Below, in pieces: positions 8,748 through 17,764 of a DNA stretch of 64,000 nucleotides (within the stretch, counting starts at the first letter, position 1; each line of letters begins with the position of its first letter). The notes under the pieces are model-generated. The model searched no databases and was not told the origin of the DNA. It saw only the letters and a program-made list of their open reading frames with translations. The DNA is from Comamonas endophytica. GTDB taxonomy: Bacteria > Pseudomonadota > Gammaproteobacteria > Burkholderiales > Burkholderiaceae_C. Both the position numbers and the translations under genes were made by a program. The stretch lies in contig NZ_CP106881.1 in the NCBI RefSeq assembly GCF_023634805.2, positions 2,993,501 through 3,057,500 of the forward strand, written 5' to 3'.

Positions 8748-9305
8748 TTAGGGCTCGGTCTGTTCCCTGTTGCGAGCATCGCCCTTGTGCTTTTGCGCGT
8801 TCTCGGCCGCGGCCGCGCGCACCACCGGGGTGATCAGCGGCACCAGGCTCAGCACGCCGAGGGCCAGCACGGCGCTCAGGATCGCGGTGACTTCCTTGCC
8901 CACGCCGGCGCAGGCGCCGATGGCCGCGGTGAGCCAGATGCCGGCCGCCGTCGTGAGTCCCTTGACCTGGTCGCCTTCCTCGCCGCGGTTCTCGGTCTTG
9001 AGGATCGTGCCGGCGCCCAGGAAGCCCACGCCGGCAATCAGCCCCTGCAGCACGCGGCTCAAATCGGCCGCATTGCCGCCCGCCTGCTGCCCGACCATGA
9101 CAATCAGCGCCGCGCCCATCGACACCAGCATGTGGGTGCGGATGCCCGCGGCCTTGCCGTTGACCTCGCGCTGCCAGCCCAGCATGCCGCCCAGCAGCGC
9201 CGCCAGCACCAGGCGCAGGACGACCCGGGTGGTCTGCTCCACATCGCCTGCATCCGCGAATTCCGAGGCCATCGTTTGCCCCACCACGTTCCACCAGCTG
9301 TCCAT
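8748..9305 (-). CDS. MgtC/SapB family membrane protein
   Basis: Using the ATG at 9305 (MDSWWNVVGQTMASEF) gives 185 residues. The core RLVLAALLGGMLGWQREVNGKAAGIRTHMLVSMGAALIVM is cut here only in description; it and the later GVGFLGAGTILK and GLTTAAGIWLTAAIG are hallmark MgtC segments with four to five membrane helices. Members are linked to low-magnesium survival and acid stress in other bacteria. The longer frame to 9407 lacks family similarity at its N-terminus. No transporter lies next to it. Confidence 0.88.
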   Translation of the reverse strand: MDSWWNVVGQTMASEFADAGDVEQTTRVVLRLVLAALLGGMLGWQREVNGKAAGIRTHMLVSMGAALIVMVGQQAGGNAADLSRVLQGLIAGVGFLGAGTILKTENRGEEGDQVKGLTTAAGIWLTAAIGACAGVGKEVTAILSAVLALGVLSLVPLITPVVRAAAAENAQKHKGDARNREQTEP

Positions 9306-9517
9306 GACGAAATCCTTCCGGGTATCGCGCGGCGGCCGCGCCGCCCGCTGTCCCACGCGGGACTTTGCGCCACGGCGATGACGGGCCGGGGCAGTGCAGG
9401 CCGGCAAAGCATGTGCGCCCAGGCCTACGCGGTGTTCAATCCCACGTCAGTGCCGCGGCCTATAGCCAAGATGCGGGGCTTGTGGTTTAGTGGGGGACCC
9501 CAGATGAGGAGATGAAC

Positions 9518-9970
9518 ATGACCCCGTTTTCTCTCGATTCCAGCATGACCTCCATGGGAGGTGTTTTCTATCCGACCGGCCATGTGTTTGCCATGGTCCC
9601 CAGCGATGACGTGGCGCATGCGGCGGCGGAGGCGCTGCATGCGTTGGGCTATGCCGGCGCGGTGCGCCATGCGACACCCGAAGCCATCCTTGCCGACATC
9701 GTGCCCACGCTGGGGGTGGAGGAGAACGAGCTGTCGGCGGTCGGCATGGAGGGGGAGATCGTGCGGCGCATCGGTGGTCTGGCGCAGCAGGGCCAGCATG
9801 GCCTGCTGGTGGCGCTCGGCCACGACGATGCGCATGAAGTGGCCGATGTGCTCAATGCCTATGGCGCCACGGCCGCGTTCCATTACCGCGAGCTGGTGAT
9901 CGAGGAACTGGCGCCCGAGGAGGGCGACGATGGCTGGGAGGACGATGGCGACGATGGCGATGGCGATTGA
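9518..9970 (+). CDS. Hypothetical acidic-tailed cytoplasmic protein
   Basis: I do not recognise the family. A GAGGAG ribosome binding site at about 9505-9511 fits the second ATG (9518, MTPFSLDSSMTS) better than the one at 9512. The 150-residue product has no signal peptide or membrane segment. A middle part resembles small alpha/beta stress-type proteins (YPTGHVFAMVPSDDVAHAAAEAL), and the extreme C-terminus is a run of Asp/Gly/Glu encoded by GATGGC-like tandem repeats. It precedes the DHH gene by 47 bp on the same strand. Confidence 0.6.
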   Translation: MTPFSLDSSMTSMGGVFYPTGHVFAMVPSDDVAHAAAEALHALGYAGAVRHATPEAILADIVPTLGVEENELSAVGMEGEIVRRIGGLAQQGQHGLLVALGHDDAHEVADVLNAYGATAAFHYRELVIEELAPEEGDDGWEDDGDDGDGD

Positions 9971-10017
9971 GCCTGCCGTCGACCCTGGCCCAGCGTCCCC
10001 GGGCCATCCGCGCGACA

Positions 10018-10983
10018 ATGGCCACCCATATGAAAACCATCTTGCCCTTGCAGTTGCTGGTCGGTCCGGCCAGGAACGATCCCCGTCCCCTGATTCTCTA
10101 CCACGGCCGCCGCTGCCCCGACGGCTATGGCGCGGCGCTGGCTGCCTGGCTGTTCTATGAAGGCGAGGCCGAATTCCGCGGCCTGGACCATGGCGAGATC
10201 AACAGCGCCGACGACCTGGGCGACCTTGCCGGGCGCGCGGTCTACGTGCTGGACTTCGCCTTCGGCCCCGAGCTGCTGGCGGAGATCGAAGCGCGCGTCG
10301 CCAAGCTGGTGCTGCTCGACCATCACAAGAGCGCCGCCGAGAAGCTCCATGGCTATACCTGCCGTTGCGGTGTGGTCCACTTCGACATGCACAAGTCGGG
10401 CGCGCGCCTGGCTTGGGAGTTCTTCCATCCCGAAAAACCGCTGCCGGCGCTGATCCGCTGCATCGAGGACCGCGACATCTGGACCTGGCAGTATCCCGAG
10501 AGCCCGGCGTTCCTGGCGGCTCTCGACATGGAACCGCGCAGTTTCGAACGCTGGGCCGAGATCGCGGCCTTCACGCCCGAGCAGGAGCAGGCTTTCATGG
10601 CGCGCGGCGACGCGATGGACGAGAAGTACCAGAAGCTCTGCGCCGACATCGCCGAGGGCGCGCAGCCGATCGTCTTCAATGGCGTGGCCGGCCTGATGGT
10701 CAACGCCCCGGGCATGTTCCACAGCCAGGTCGGCGATTTGCTGGCCAAGCAAAGCGGCAGCTTTGCGCTGATGTGGCACGCCAGCACCAGCGGGGTCAAG
10801 GTCGGCCTGCGCTCGCGCTCGGAGTTCAACTGCATTCCCCTGGCCGAATCCATGGGCGGCGGCGGGCATGCGCAGGCCTGCGGGTTCAAGATGGGTATTG
10901 CGCGTTTGGCCGAACTGCTGAGCGGGGAGTTCGTGGCGCAGCATGAGGTGGTGGAGTTGCGGCCGGAAACGGGGCAGGAGTAA
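10018..10983 (+). CDS. DHH family phosphoesterase
   Basis: The protein of about 321 residues has the DHH motifs YHGRRCPDGYGAALAAW, VLDFAFG and the eponymous LLDHHKSA, and ends with a DHHA1-type GGGGHAQACGFKMG segment. DHH proteins hydrolyse phosphodiesters such as oligoribonucleotides or cyclic dinucleotides, or inorganic pyrophosphate; this single-unit form is not assignable further. Start is uncertain between ATG 10018 and ATG 10030 (MKTILPLQL). It converges with truC across a repeat-rich spacer. Confidence 0.85.
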   Translation: MATHMKTILPLQLLVGPARNDPRPLILYHGRRCPDGYGAALAAWLFYEGEAEFRGLDHGEINSADDLGDLAGRAVYVLDFAFGPELLAEIEARVAKLVLLDHHKSAAEKLHGYTCRCGVVHFDMHKSGARLAWEFFHPEKPLPALIRCIEDRDIWTWQYPESPAFLAALDMEPRSFERWAEIAAFTPEQEQAFMARGDAMDEKYQKLCADIAEGAQPIVFNGVAGLMVNAPGMFHSQVGDLLAKQSGSFALMWHASTSGVKVGLRSRSEFNCIPLAESMGGGGHAQACGFKMGIARLAELLSGEFVAQHEVVELRPETGQE

Positions 10984-11032
10984 TTCGCGGGCCTGAGGGT
11001 GGGCCCGCTGAGTTCCTGGAGGTGGGGCCATT

Positions 11033-11262
11033 CATCCTTCGACAAGCTCAGGACGAACGGTCTGCTGACGGCACGCCCACTTGACCGTTCGTGGTCAGCC
11101 TGTCGAACCATGGACGGCCCCACCTCAAGAGCCTAGCGGGTCTCCCCGTTTCGACAAGCTCAGGACGAACGGTTCAAAGAGGCAATGCTGCAAAATTCCC
11201 GTTCGTGGTGAGCCTGTCGAACCATGGACGGCCCCACCTCAAGAGCCTAGCGGGCCACCCCG
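11033..11262. repeat. Four copies of the dispersed repeat inside a local tandem duplication
   Basis: Copies of the TTCGACAAGCTCAGGACGAACGG family occur at about 11036-11061, 11085-11117, 11149-11172 and 11200-11232, in alternating orientation. In addition, a unit of roughly 60 bp (11086-11147) is repeated at 11202-11262, including GGCCCCACCTCAAGAGCC followed by TAGCGGG. The second copy of that last stretch is the true 3' end of truC, so the duplication captured the gene terminus. Confidence 0.85.
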
Positions 11263-12014
11263 TAGACCCACCCGGGCAATCCCATCACCCGCTGCCAATC
11301 CCGCACATCGCTCACCTGGTCCGCGAGCAAGTCCCAATCCGCTTCCAACCGCAGCATCTCCCCACTCACCGGATGCGGCAAGCTCAAAGCCTGCGCATGC
11401 AGCCACAGCCTTTGCTGCCCCAGCCGTTCTGCCCACCAGCGGTTGAGCGGCCCCTTGCCATGGGTGGCGTCGCCGATGATCGGATGCGCCACATGCTTCA
11501 GGTGGCGCCGGATCTGGTGGCGCCGCCCAGTCAGCGGCAGCGCCTCGATCAGCGACACCCGCGTGCCCGCATGGCGCGGATCGTAGGCCTCGGGCCAGTC
11601 CAGCCGTGCCAGGCAGCGCAGCGTGGTCTGCGCGGGCTGCACCGGCGCATCCTCGGGGGCGTCGTCGGGTTTGAGCGCGTGATCGACATGCAGCTCGGCA
11701 GGCAGCCAGCCGCGCACCAGCGCCAGATAGCGCTTGTGCGTCTGCTGCGCGGCAAAGGCCTGGCTCAGCGCCCGCGCCGCCTCGGCATGCAGCGCCATGA
11801 CCAGCACGCCGCAGGTGCCCTTGTCGAGCCGGTGCACGGGAAACACACGCTGGCCGATCTGGTCGCGCAGCGTCTGCATGACAAAGCGCGTCTCGTGCGC
11901 GTCGAGCCCGGTGCGGTGTACCAGCCAGCCCGCAGGCTTGTAGACCGCGATCAGGTGTTCGTCGCGCCACAGCACATGCAGTGCGGGCTCGGGGCAGGGG
12001 GGATGATCGGGCAA
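11247..12014 (-). CDS. truC: tRNA pseudouridine(65) synthase TruC
   Basis: The protein shares the TruC order of motifs: LIAVYKPAGWLVHRTGLDAH, MQTLRDQIGQRVFPVHRLDK with the catalytic aspartate in HRLDKGTCG, KRYLALVRGWLP, and TGRRHQIRRHLKHVAHPIIGD. TruC makes pseudouridine at position 65 of certain tRNAs. The frame is open to an ATG at 12161, but that would overlap the divergent transporter gene. The TTG at 12014 (PDHPPCPEPALHVLWRDEHL) gives 255 residues, close to the usual 260, so I prefer it; this start is uncertain. Confidence 0.9.
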   Translation of the reverse strand: MPDHPPCPEPALHVLWRDEHLIAVYKPAGWLVHRTGLDAHETRFVMQTLRDQIGQRVFPVHRLDKGTCGVLVMALHAEAARALSQAFAAQQTHKRYLALVRGWLPAELHVDHALKPDDAPEDAPVQPAQTTLRCLARLDWPEAYDPRHAGTRVSLIEALPLTGRRHQIRRHLKHVAHPIIGDATHGKGPLNRWWAERLGQQRLWLHAQALSLPHPVSGEMLRLEADWDLLADQVSDVRDWQRVMGLPGWVYGVAR

Positions 12015-12127
12015 GGCGCGGTCCAGTAAATGGCGTTGGGGCCCGCACTTTAAGCCAGTCTGGCCGCAAAAGCGGTCCGCAAGGCGCACAATCACGGGTT
12101 TTGTCGCGGTTTTACGGAAGAGGTTGC

Positions 12128-13006
12128 ATGCTCCAAGGCATTGTCGCGTCGGTGCTGGCATCGATGCTGTTCGGCACGATCTATTGGCTTTCCACCGTAT
12201 TGCAGCCGCTGGATGGCGAACAGATCTTTGGCTGGCGCGTGCTGGTGACGCTGCCCTTCACCAGTCTTCTGCTGCTGGCGCGCCCGGGCGAGGCCGCGCG
12301 GCTGGCGGCCGTGGGCCAGCGCGTGCGCGTGCGTCCAGGGCTGGCACTGCTGCTGGTGGCCAGTTCGGCGCTGCTCGGCGTGCAACTGTGGCTGTTCATG
12401 TGGGCGCCGCTGCAGGGGCGGGCGCTGCCGGTGTCGCTGGGCTACTTCCTGCTGCCGCTGACGATGGTGCTGGTCGGGCGCCTGTTCTACGGCGAGCGGC
12501 TGTCGCGCGCGCAAGGGCTTGCCACGCTGCTGGCGGCGCTGGGCGTGGCCCACGAGATCTGGCAGTCGGGCGCGATGTCGTGGGAAACCTGGATCGTGGC
12601 GCTGGGCTATCCCGCGTATTTCGCGCTGCGCCGGCGTCTGGACATTCCCGGCGCGGCCGGCCAGTGGCTGGACATGGCGCTGATGCTGCCCGTGGCGCTG
12701 TGGTTCATCGGCCGCACGCCCTCGAGCTGGCCGCTGCTGCCCGAGCACCCCGCGCTCTGGGCGCTGCTGCCGCTGCTGGGCGTCATCAGCACCGTGGCGC
12801 TGGCGCTGTACCTGGCGGCCAGCCGCCGGCTGCCGCTGGGCTTGTTCGGGCTGCTGTCCTATGTGGAGCCGGTGCTGCTGGTGCTGGTCGCGCTGCTGCT
12901 GGGAGAGAGCCTGCAGCCCGGCCAGGGCCCGACCTATGTGCTGGTGTTTGCCGCCATTGCCGTGCTGCTGGGCGAAGGGGTGGCCAGGCTATTGCGCCAA
13001 CGCTGA
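12128..13006 (+). CDS. EamA/RarD-like drug-metabolite transporter
   Basis: From the ATG at 12128 (MLQGIVASVLASMLFGTIYWLSTVLQPL, preceded by GGAAGAGG) the product has 292 residues and about ten hydrophobic segments. The N-terminus and the FGWRVLVTLPF and LGYFLLPLTMVLVGRLFYGE stretches are typical of RarD, the chloramphenicol-sensitivity branch of the DMT superfamily. The substrate is unknown. The gene is divergent from truC and its 3' end converges on the MFS gene with a 3-bp gap. Confidence 0.85.
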   Translation: MLQGIVASVLASMLFGTIYWLSTVLQPLDGEQIFGWRVLVTLPFTSLLLLARPGEAARLAAVGQRVRVRPGLALLLVASSALLGVQLWLFMWAPLQGRALPVSLGYFLLPLTMVLVGRLFYGERLSRAQGLATLLAALGVAHEIWQSGAMSWETWIVALGYPAYFALRRRLDIPGAAGQWLDMALMLPVALWFIGRTPSSWPLLPEHPALWALLPLLGVISTVALALYLAASRRLPLGLFGLLSYVEPVLLVLVALLLGESLQPGQGPTYVLVFAAIAVLLGEGVARLLRQR

Positions 13007-13009
13007 GGC

Positions 13010-14263
13010 TCAGGCCTTGCTGGCAGCGGCCGCGTCCTCGAGCCGGTCGACTTCACGCAGCGGCTTGAACCAGGCCATCCAGCCCCCGACCACGGCCAGC
13101 GTGCACAGGCTGCCGGCAATGGCCGCGGGCACGGCGCCCAGCAGCGCGGCGCTGCTGCCGGCACGGAATTCGCCCAGTTCGTTGGATGAGCCCACGAACA
13201 GCATGTTCACCGCGTTGACGCGCCCGCGCATGTGGTCCGGCGTGGAGAACTGCACCAGTGCCGAGCGGATGTAGACGCTGACCATGTCGGCCGCGCCGGC
13301 CAGCATCAGCACCGCCACCGACAGCCAGAACCAGGTCGAAAGCGCGAATACCAGGTTCGCCAGGCCAAACACCGCCACCGCGGCGAACATCACGCGCCCG
13401 ACATGGCGGCGCACCGGCCGCGCGCTGAGCCACAGGCCGGTCGCGACCTCTCCGATGGCCATCGCGCTGCGCAGCATGCCCAGGCCCTCGGGGCCTACCT
13501 TGAGCACCTCGTGCGCGTAGATCGGCAGCAGCGCGATCACGCCGCCGAGCAGCACGGCAAACAGGTCCAGCGAGATGGTGCCCAGGATGATCGGACGGCT
13601 GCGGATGAACTGGATGCCGTCGCCAAAGCGCTGCCACATGCGCCCAGCGAGCACGGCGCGCGGCGCGGCATGCAGCACCGGAACGCGCGTGAGCATCAGC
13701 ACCGCCAGCACCAGCGCCGCGAATGCGCAGCCATAGGTGAGCATGCCGCCGCCCAGCGCATAGAGCACGCCGCCGAGCACCGGCGCGGCGATCGAGGCGG
13801 TGCGCATCAGCATGCTGTTGGTGGCCAGCGCCTGCGCCAGGTGCTCGCGCGCGACGATCTGCGGCAGCAGACTCTGCAGCGCCGGGCCGGTGAAGGCGCG
13901 GCTGCAGCCGAACAGCACCAGCACCGCGTAGATCCAGTGCACCTGCGTGACATGCTGCGCCGACTCCCAGAACAGCAGCCCGGCGCACAGCGCCGCCACG
14001 CCCCAGCTCAGCGCCAGGATGCGCTTGCGGCTCATACGGTCGCTCAGATCGCCTGCGGGCATCAGAAGCAGCAGCATCGGCAGGAACTGCGCCAGCCCCA
14101 CATAGGCCAGTGACAACGGATCGCGCGTCAGGTCATAGACCTGCCAGGCCACGACCACGGCCTGCATCTGCTGGGCAAAAACGCCCAGCAAGCGGGCGGT
14201 GAGAAAGGGAAGGAAACCGGGTTGGCGCAGGGCGCCGGAAGCAGCGAGGGAGGAGAAAGCCAA
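13010..14263 (-). CDS. Major facilitator superfamily transporter (EntS-like)
   Basis: The product has about 12 membrane helices, with the MFS loop GDLSDRMSRKRIL between helices 2 and 3. The EntS/YbdA-type features QQMQAVVVAWQVYDLTRDPLSLAYVGL and RGRVNAVNMLFVGSSNELGEF are present. No ATG fits the start; a TTG at 14263 (AFSSLAASGALRQPGFLPFL) places the first helix correctly and gives 417 residues. Upstream codons do not look coding. It is probably an exporter, but the cargo is not deducible, and no siderophore genes are adjacent. Confidence 0.85.
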   Translation of the reverse strand: MAFSSLAASGALRQPGFLPFLTARLLGVFAQQMQAVVVAWQVYDLTRDPLSLAYVGLAQFLPMLLLLMPAGDLSDRMSRKRILALSWGVAALCAGLLFWESAQHVTQVHWIYAVLVLFGCSRAFTGPALQSLLPQIVAREHLAQALATNSMLMRTASIAAPVLGGVLYALGGGMLTYGCAFAALVLAVLMLTRVPVLHAAPRAVLAGRMWQRFGDGIQFIRSRPIILGTISLDLFAVLLGGVIALLPIYAHEVLKVGPEGLGMLRSAMAIGEVATGLWLSARPVRRHVGRVMFAAVAVFGLANLVFALSTWFWLSVAVLMLAGAADMVSVYIRSALVQFSTPDHMRGRVNAVNMLFVGSSNELGEFRAGSSAALLGAVPAAIAGSLCTLAVVGGWMAWFKPLREVDRLEDAAAASKA

Positions 14264-14495
14264 GGCGCGGACCTGTCTGGGTGGGCGGCAGGGCCATGAA
14301 AAAAGCGGCCCCGCGTGCGTCGAGATTGTGCTCCAAACCGGCGCCGGATGCAGGCGCTGCCGCGGGGGTGTATTGGATGAGAATGAACCGACTGGTGAAC
14401 GGCGCGTAATCCCACATTTTGGCCTTTCCTTTGAAACCAACAATGCATCCAACGCTTGCATAAGAAGTGGTTACCAACCTGCAAAGGAACTGCCC

Positions 14496-14834
14496 ATGTC
14501 ATTGCTCCACACCAGCTCTCTCCTGGGACGCGAAGCCATCATCGATTTTCCCGACAGCCGGGCCGAAGTGCATTACTCACCCCAGGGCATCCTGTTCTGG
14601 AAGGTGACGGACTGCAAGGGCAGCACCTCCGAAGGCCGCGAGCGGCTGAGCTACCTGCAGCTCAGCGATACGCTGCATTTCCTGAACTGGATCGAGAAGA
14701 GCGGTTTCACCGTGAGCCAGGTGGTCGATACCGCCCAGGGCACGGTGAAGGCGTTCTGGTCCTATACCGACGAGCGGACCGATGGCGGCCAGCGCGCCTC
14801 CATGTTCGTGGACGGCCAGTTCCGCTTCCGCTGA
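14496..14834 (+). CDS. Hypothetical small protein, MoaF-like calycin fold suspected
   Basis: The ATG at 14496 follows an AAAGGAAC ribosome binding site and gives 112 residues (MSLLHTSSLLGREAIIDFPD). The alternation of beta-like segments (REAIIDFPDSRAEVHYSPQGILFWKV is split here; SFTVSQVVDT; ASMFVDGQFRFR) suggests a small beta barrel such as the MoaF-like group. That is a weak inference. No signal peptide is seen. It converges with the META-domain gene, 21 bp apart. Confidence 0.6.
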   Translation: MSLLHTSSLLGREAIIDFPDSRAEVHYSPQGILFWKVTDCKGSTSEGRERLSYLQLSDTLHFLNWIEKSGFTVSQVVDTAQGTVKAFWSYTDERTDGGQRASMFVDGQFRFR

Positions 14835-14855
14835 CCTCCCGGCGTGCGCTGCACC

Positions 14856-15653
14856 TCAGCGCACGATTTCCGATTCCACGGTCATGTCCAGGATATAGGC
14901 ATAGGCCGAAGCATCGGCCGGTGCACCCGCCTTCGGATAGCGCATGACGCGCAGCACATTGCGCACGCCGGGCTGATGCGCGTAGCCCTGGATCTCCCCA
15001 TACCAGTTCTCCCATGCACCCACGCGCGTCTTGAGCCCCTGAGCGTCGTACTCGAGCGCACGCACCTGCAGGCAGCGGTACAGCGGCATCTGCGGATGCT
15101 GGCAGGCAACGCGCTCGGGAGCCACTTCCAGGAATATCTTCTCCCCCGGGCCGCCATAGAAGCTGGCGTCGGTCGGCGTGCCATCGAGCACCCATTTGCC
15201 TCCATCCGCAAACTCCAGGATCAGCCGGGGAGTGGTCAGCCCATGCGTCTCGAGGCGCCAGACGTTGGCCTCGGGCAGGCGCTGCTCGACCTTCTGCTCC
15301 AGCGCCATCACCCCGGTCTCCGGGCAGGCCCGGCGCGTGCCGATCATCGGCCCGATGCGCAGCGTGTGGTCATGCAACTGGTAATTGGCCGAAAGCGCAT
15401 TGCACAGCTGGCCCACGATGACCTGGTCCGGAGTGAAGTCCAGTCGCACCGCGCGCGCCGCGCCGGCCCCGGGAATGTCCGGCGGCAGGTTCCAGCCCAG
15501 CTGAATATGACCCTGGGCGTCGAGCACCTCGCGCAACTCCCAATGGAAGGCCAGCAGGCCGGACGGTTCGGTGCCGGCGGCGGCAATGCCGGGCTGCAGC
15601 GCCGCACACAGCGCAAGACCTGCCCACAGCGTTCGGGTCGGGGGAAATCGCAT
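14856..15653 (-). CDS. Exported META/DUF4377-type protein
   Basis: From the ATG at 15653 (MRFPPTRTLWAGLALCAAL) the 265-residue protein has a signal peptide ending near GIAAAG. Residues about 30-165 resemble a META (HslJ-like) domain: LAFHWELREV, RLDFTPDQVIVGQLCNALSAN, IGTRRACPETGVMALEQ. Residues about 175-245 resemble DUF4377 (VAPERVACQHPQMPLYRCLQV, WENWYGEIQGY). This pairing is common for periplasmic or lipoprotein-like stress proteins. No lipobox cysteine is obvious. Confidence 0.8.
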   Translation of the reverse strand: MRFPPTRTLWAGLALCAALQPGIAAAGTEPSGLLAFHWELREVLDAQGHIQLGWNLPPDIPGAGAARAVRLDFTPDQVIVGQLCNALSANYQLHDHTLRIGPMIGTRRACPETGVMALEQKVEQRLPEANVWRLETHGLTTPRLILEFADGGKWVLDGTPTDASFYGGPGEKIFLEVAPERVACQHPQMPLYRCLQVRALEYDAQGLKTRVGAWENWYGEIQGYAHQPGVRNVLRVMRYPKAGAPADASAYAYILDMTVESEIVR

Positions 15654-16355
15654 TGCGGATCCTTTCAGCAATAGCTGCCTATTACGCGGCAGGTGTTCGC
15701 AATATATGCGCTGTCGCCAGCATGCCACGCCTGGGGTGGTCCACGGCGTAGTTGTGCCAAGCGGGTGACTGTGGGAGATCGGCGGCTGGGCATGCGCGTT
15801 TTCGCCAGGGGGCATGGAAGGGAGCATGACAGGGAGGGCTTGGCGTGGACTTTATATTGGTCAGCAAAAGCGCGTTTCCCTGCGCAGGGGAGTCCGGTCG
15901 CGGCACCTCCCTAGTCCAAGGACCGCGGCGTGAAGTTCGTGATGAACGATTGCATTGGCTCGGCCTTTTACACGGCCAAGACCAGTGCCAAGGCTTCTTC
16001 ACTCAGCAGGTGAAAGCGTCTGTTCGTCGCTTGGGTGGGAAGCTTCGAATGGTTAGCGCAATGGGGCTGCGTTGGTTTGCGATAAACATATCGTTATCGT
16101 GACCGGCGAGCGCACCGAAGGCAAGGCTTCAGGGGCTCTGGACAACCCCCGCTCCGCGGCGACGAGCACCCTCGCCCCCATGAATCTTTCTGCCGGATTC
16201 CTCCGGTCGAGTACCGCGTCAAACTGTTCCCCAACCTCTACTTATGACTGGCTCAGGCATCGAGGGACTTCAGATCGGTTGAATCCACAGCCATAAGCTG
16301 AATTCAAGCAGGAATAATTGAGCAGGACATCTCAGAAAGAACCGCCAGTTTCGTA
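15654..16355. other. 702-bp spacer without a recognisable gene
   Basis: Short open frames occur on both strands but none has a ribosome binding site with a recognisable product. Composition falls from the GC-rich left part to a more AT-rich right part (about 16040-16355), which is the border of the lower-GC catabolic module. I could not identify any insertion-sequence fragment in it. Confidence 0.6.
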
Positions 16356-17279
16356 TCAGTACCCGCGCACCGGATCTACCACCCCATCTGGAGTTTCACC
16401 ACGCTGAGCCGCCGCAATTTTTTCGACCATTTGCGCGATCGACACCGACACCATGGTTTGTGCCGAGATGTGGGGGGTGATGGTGACGCGGGGGTCCTGC
16501 CACAGCGGGTGGTCCGCAGGCAAAGGCTCGGTGCGGGTCACATCCAGCGTGGCACCGGCCAAGTGGCCCGAGGCCAGCAGCGCCAGCAGGTCTTCTTCCA
16601 CCAAGTGGTCACCGCGGGCAACGTTGATCACATAGCCACCCGCTTGCAGCTGCGACAGGTGGGCGTGGTTGAGGATGCCGCGGGTCTGCGGGGTCAGCGG
16701 CACCATGCACACAAGGATGCGTGTGGCGGCCAAAAAGTCGCCAAATTGCGCCTCGCCGTGGAAGCACTGCACGCCCTCCATCTCGCGGGGGTTGCGGCTC
16801 CAGCCGACCACGGGGAAGTCGAACTGGCGCACAGCCTCTGCGACGCGGCTGCCGAGCACGCCCAGGCCCATGATGCCCACGGGGAACTCCGTGCGCAGGC
16901 GGGGGCGGCGCTGCGTCCACTGCGCGGCGGCGCTGGTTTGGGCATACACATCCAACTCGCGAAAGTGACGGATGACGGCGTGGCTGACGTACTCGGCCAT
17001 TTGAACGGCCATGCCGCCGTCTTCAATGCGCACCAAGCGCGCCTTGGGCGGCAGCCGCAGCTTGAGCAGTGCATCCACGCCGGCGCCCATATTGAACACC
17101 AGCTCCAAGTGGGGATGCGCGTCAAAGAACGCCTGCGTGGGCGACCAGACGATGGCATAGCGCACCGCCGGATTAACCTGGGGCCAGGCCACGAGCTGGG
17201 CCTGGGACATCAGGGCGGCAATGTCTTCCTGCCACACCTGCGCCTGGGGGTGTTGGCAAAACAGGGCAATCGGTTTCAT
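16356..17279 (-). CDS. D-isomer-specific 2-hydroxyacid dehydrogenase (glyoxylate/hydroxypyruvate reductase A type)
   Basis: The 307-residue product starts at the ATG at 17279 (MKPIALFCQHPQAQVWQEDI). It carries the NAD(P)-binding GIMGLGVLGSRVAEAVRQF, VPLTPQTRGILNHAHLSQL, GGYVINVARGDHLVEEDLL and the catalytic-histidine region RVTITPHISAQT, closest in style to GhrA. It would reduce a 2-oxoacid such as glyoxylate, hydroxypyruvate or oxaloacetate-like compounds. It is the last gene of a minus-strand unit after the VOC gene (7-bp gap), so its substrate is presumably linked to the aspartate dehydrogenase upstream. Confidence 0.88.
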   Translation of the reverse strand: MKPIALFCQHPQAQVWQEDIAALMSQAQLVAWPQVNPAVRYAIVWSPTQAFFDAHPHLELVFNMGAGVDALLKLRLPPKARLVRIEDGGMAVQMAEYVSHAVIRHFRELDVYAQTSAAAQWTQRRPRLRTEFPVGIMGLGVLGSRVAEAVRQFDFPVVGWSRNPREMEGVQCFHGEAQFGDFLAATRILVCMVPLTPQTRGILNHAHLSQLQAGGYVINVARGDHLVEEDLLALLASGHLAGATLDVTRTEPLPADHPLWQDPRVTITPHISAQTMVSVSIAQMVEKIAAAQRGETPDGVVDPVRGY

Positions 17280-17286
17280 GGCTGGC

Positions 17287-17712
17287 TTACTTGGCAAACA
17301 GAGAGTTCAAGCTGGCGAAGGCTTCGATTTCGATGGCATTGCCCGAAGGGTCTTTGAAGAACATCGTGGCCTGCTCACCGGGCAAGCCCATGAAGCGGAT
17401 GCAAGGCTCCAGCCCGCACTGCGTGGCGCCGGCGCGCAGTTTTTCTACCAGGGCTTCCCAGCTGGCCATGTCCAGCACCACACCAAAGTGCGGCACGGAC
17501 ACGCCATGGCCGTCGACCTTGCCGACCACGGCAGCGCCGTTGTGGCCCGGCACCAGGTGCGTGACGATCTGATGGCCGTAGAAGTCGAAGTCAATCCACT
17601 GGTCGGTGCTGCGGCCTTCGGGGCAGCCCATTACGGTGCGGTAGAAGTGGCGGGCCATGTCCAGGTGGTTCACGGGAAAGGCGAGATGGAAGGGAGGTAT
17701 AGCCCGGGTCAT
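17287..17712 (-). CDS. VOC (glyoxalase/dioxygenase fold) protein
   Basis: The ATG at 17712 (MTRAIPPFHLAFPVNHLDMARHF) gives 141 residues; a TTG three codons earlier is also open. The paired beta-alpha-beta-beta-beta pattern, the metal-site histidine in HLAFPV and the late glutamate in DPSGNAIEIEAF are typical of the vicinal oxygen chelate fold. The activity (lyase, dioxygenase or isomerase) cannot be decided. It sits 7 bp before the hydroxyacid dehydrogenase gene and 52 bp after the aspartate dehydrogenase gene. Confidence 0.85.
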   Translation of the reverse strand: MTRAIPPFHLAFPVNHLDMARHFYRTVMGCPEGRSTDQWIDFDFYGHQIVTHLVPGHNGAAVVGKVDGHGVSVPHFGVVLDMASWEALVEKLRAGATQCGLEPCIRFMGLPGEQATMFFKDPSGNAIEIEAFASLNSLFAK

Positions 17713-17764
17713 CCCAATCAATTCGTCAAATCCAACACAAGGGCTCGGGCGTCACGCGCCGGGC

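Noticed and set aside
15654..16355. Insertion-sequence fragment at the left edge of the catabolic module
   Set aside because: Several short frames were read on both strands but none matched a transposase motif, so no element could be supported there.
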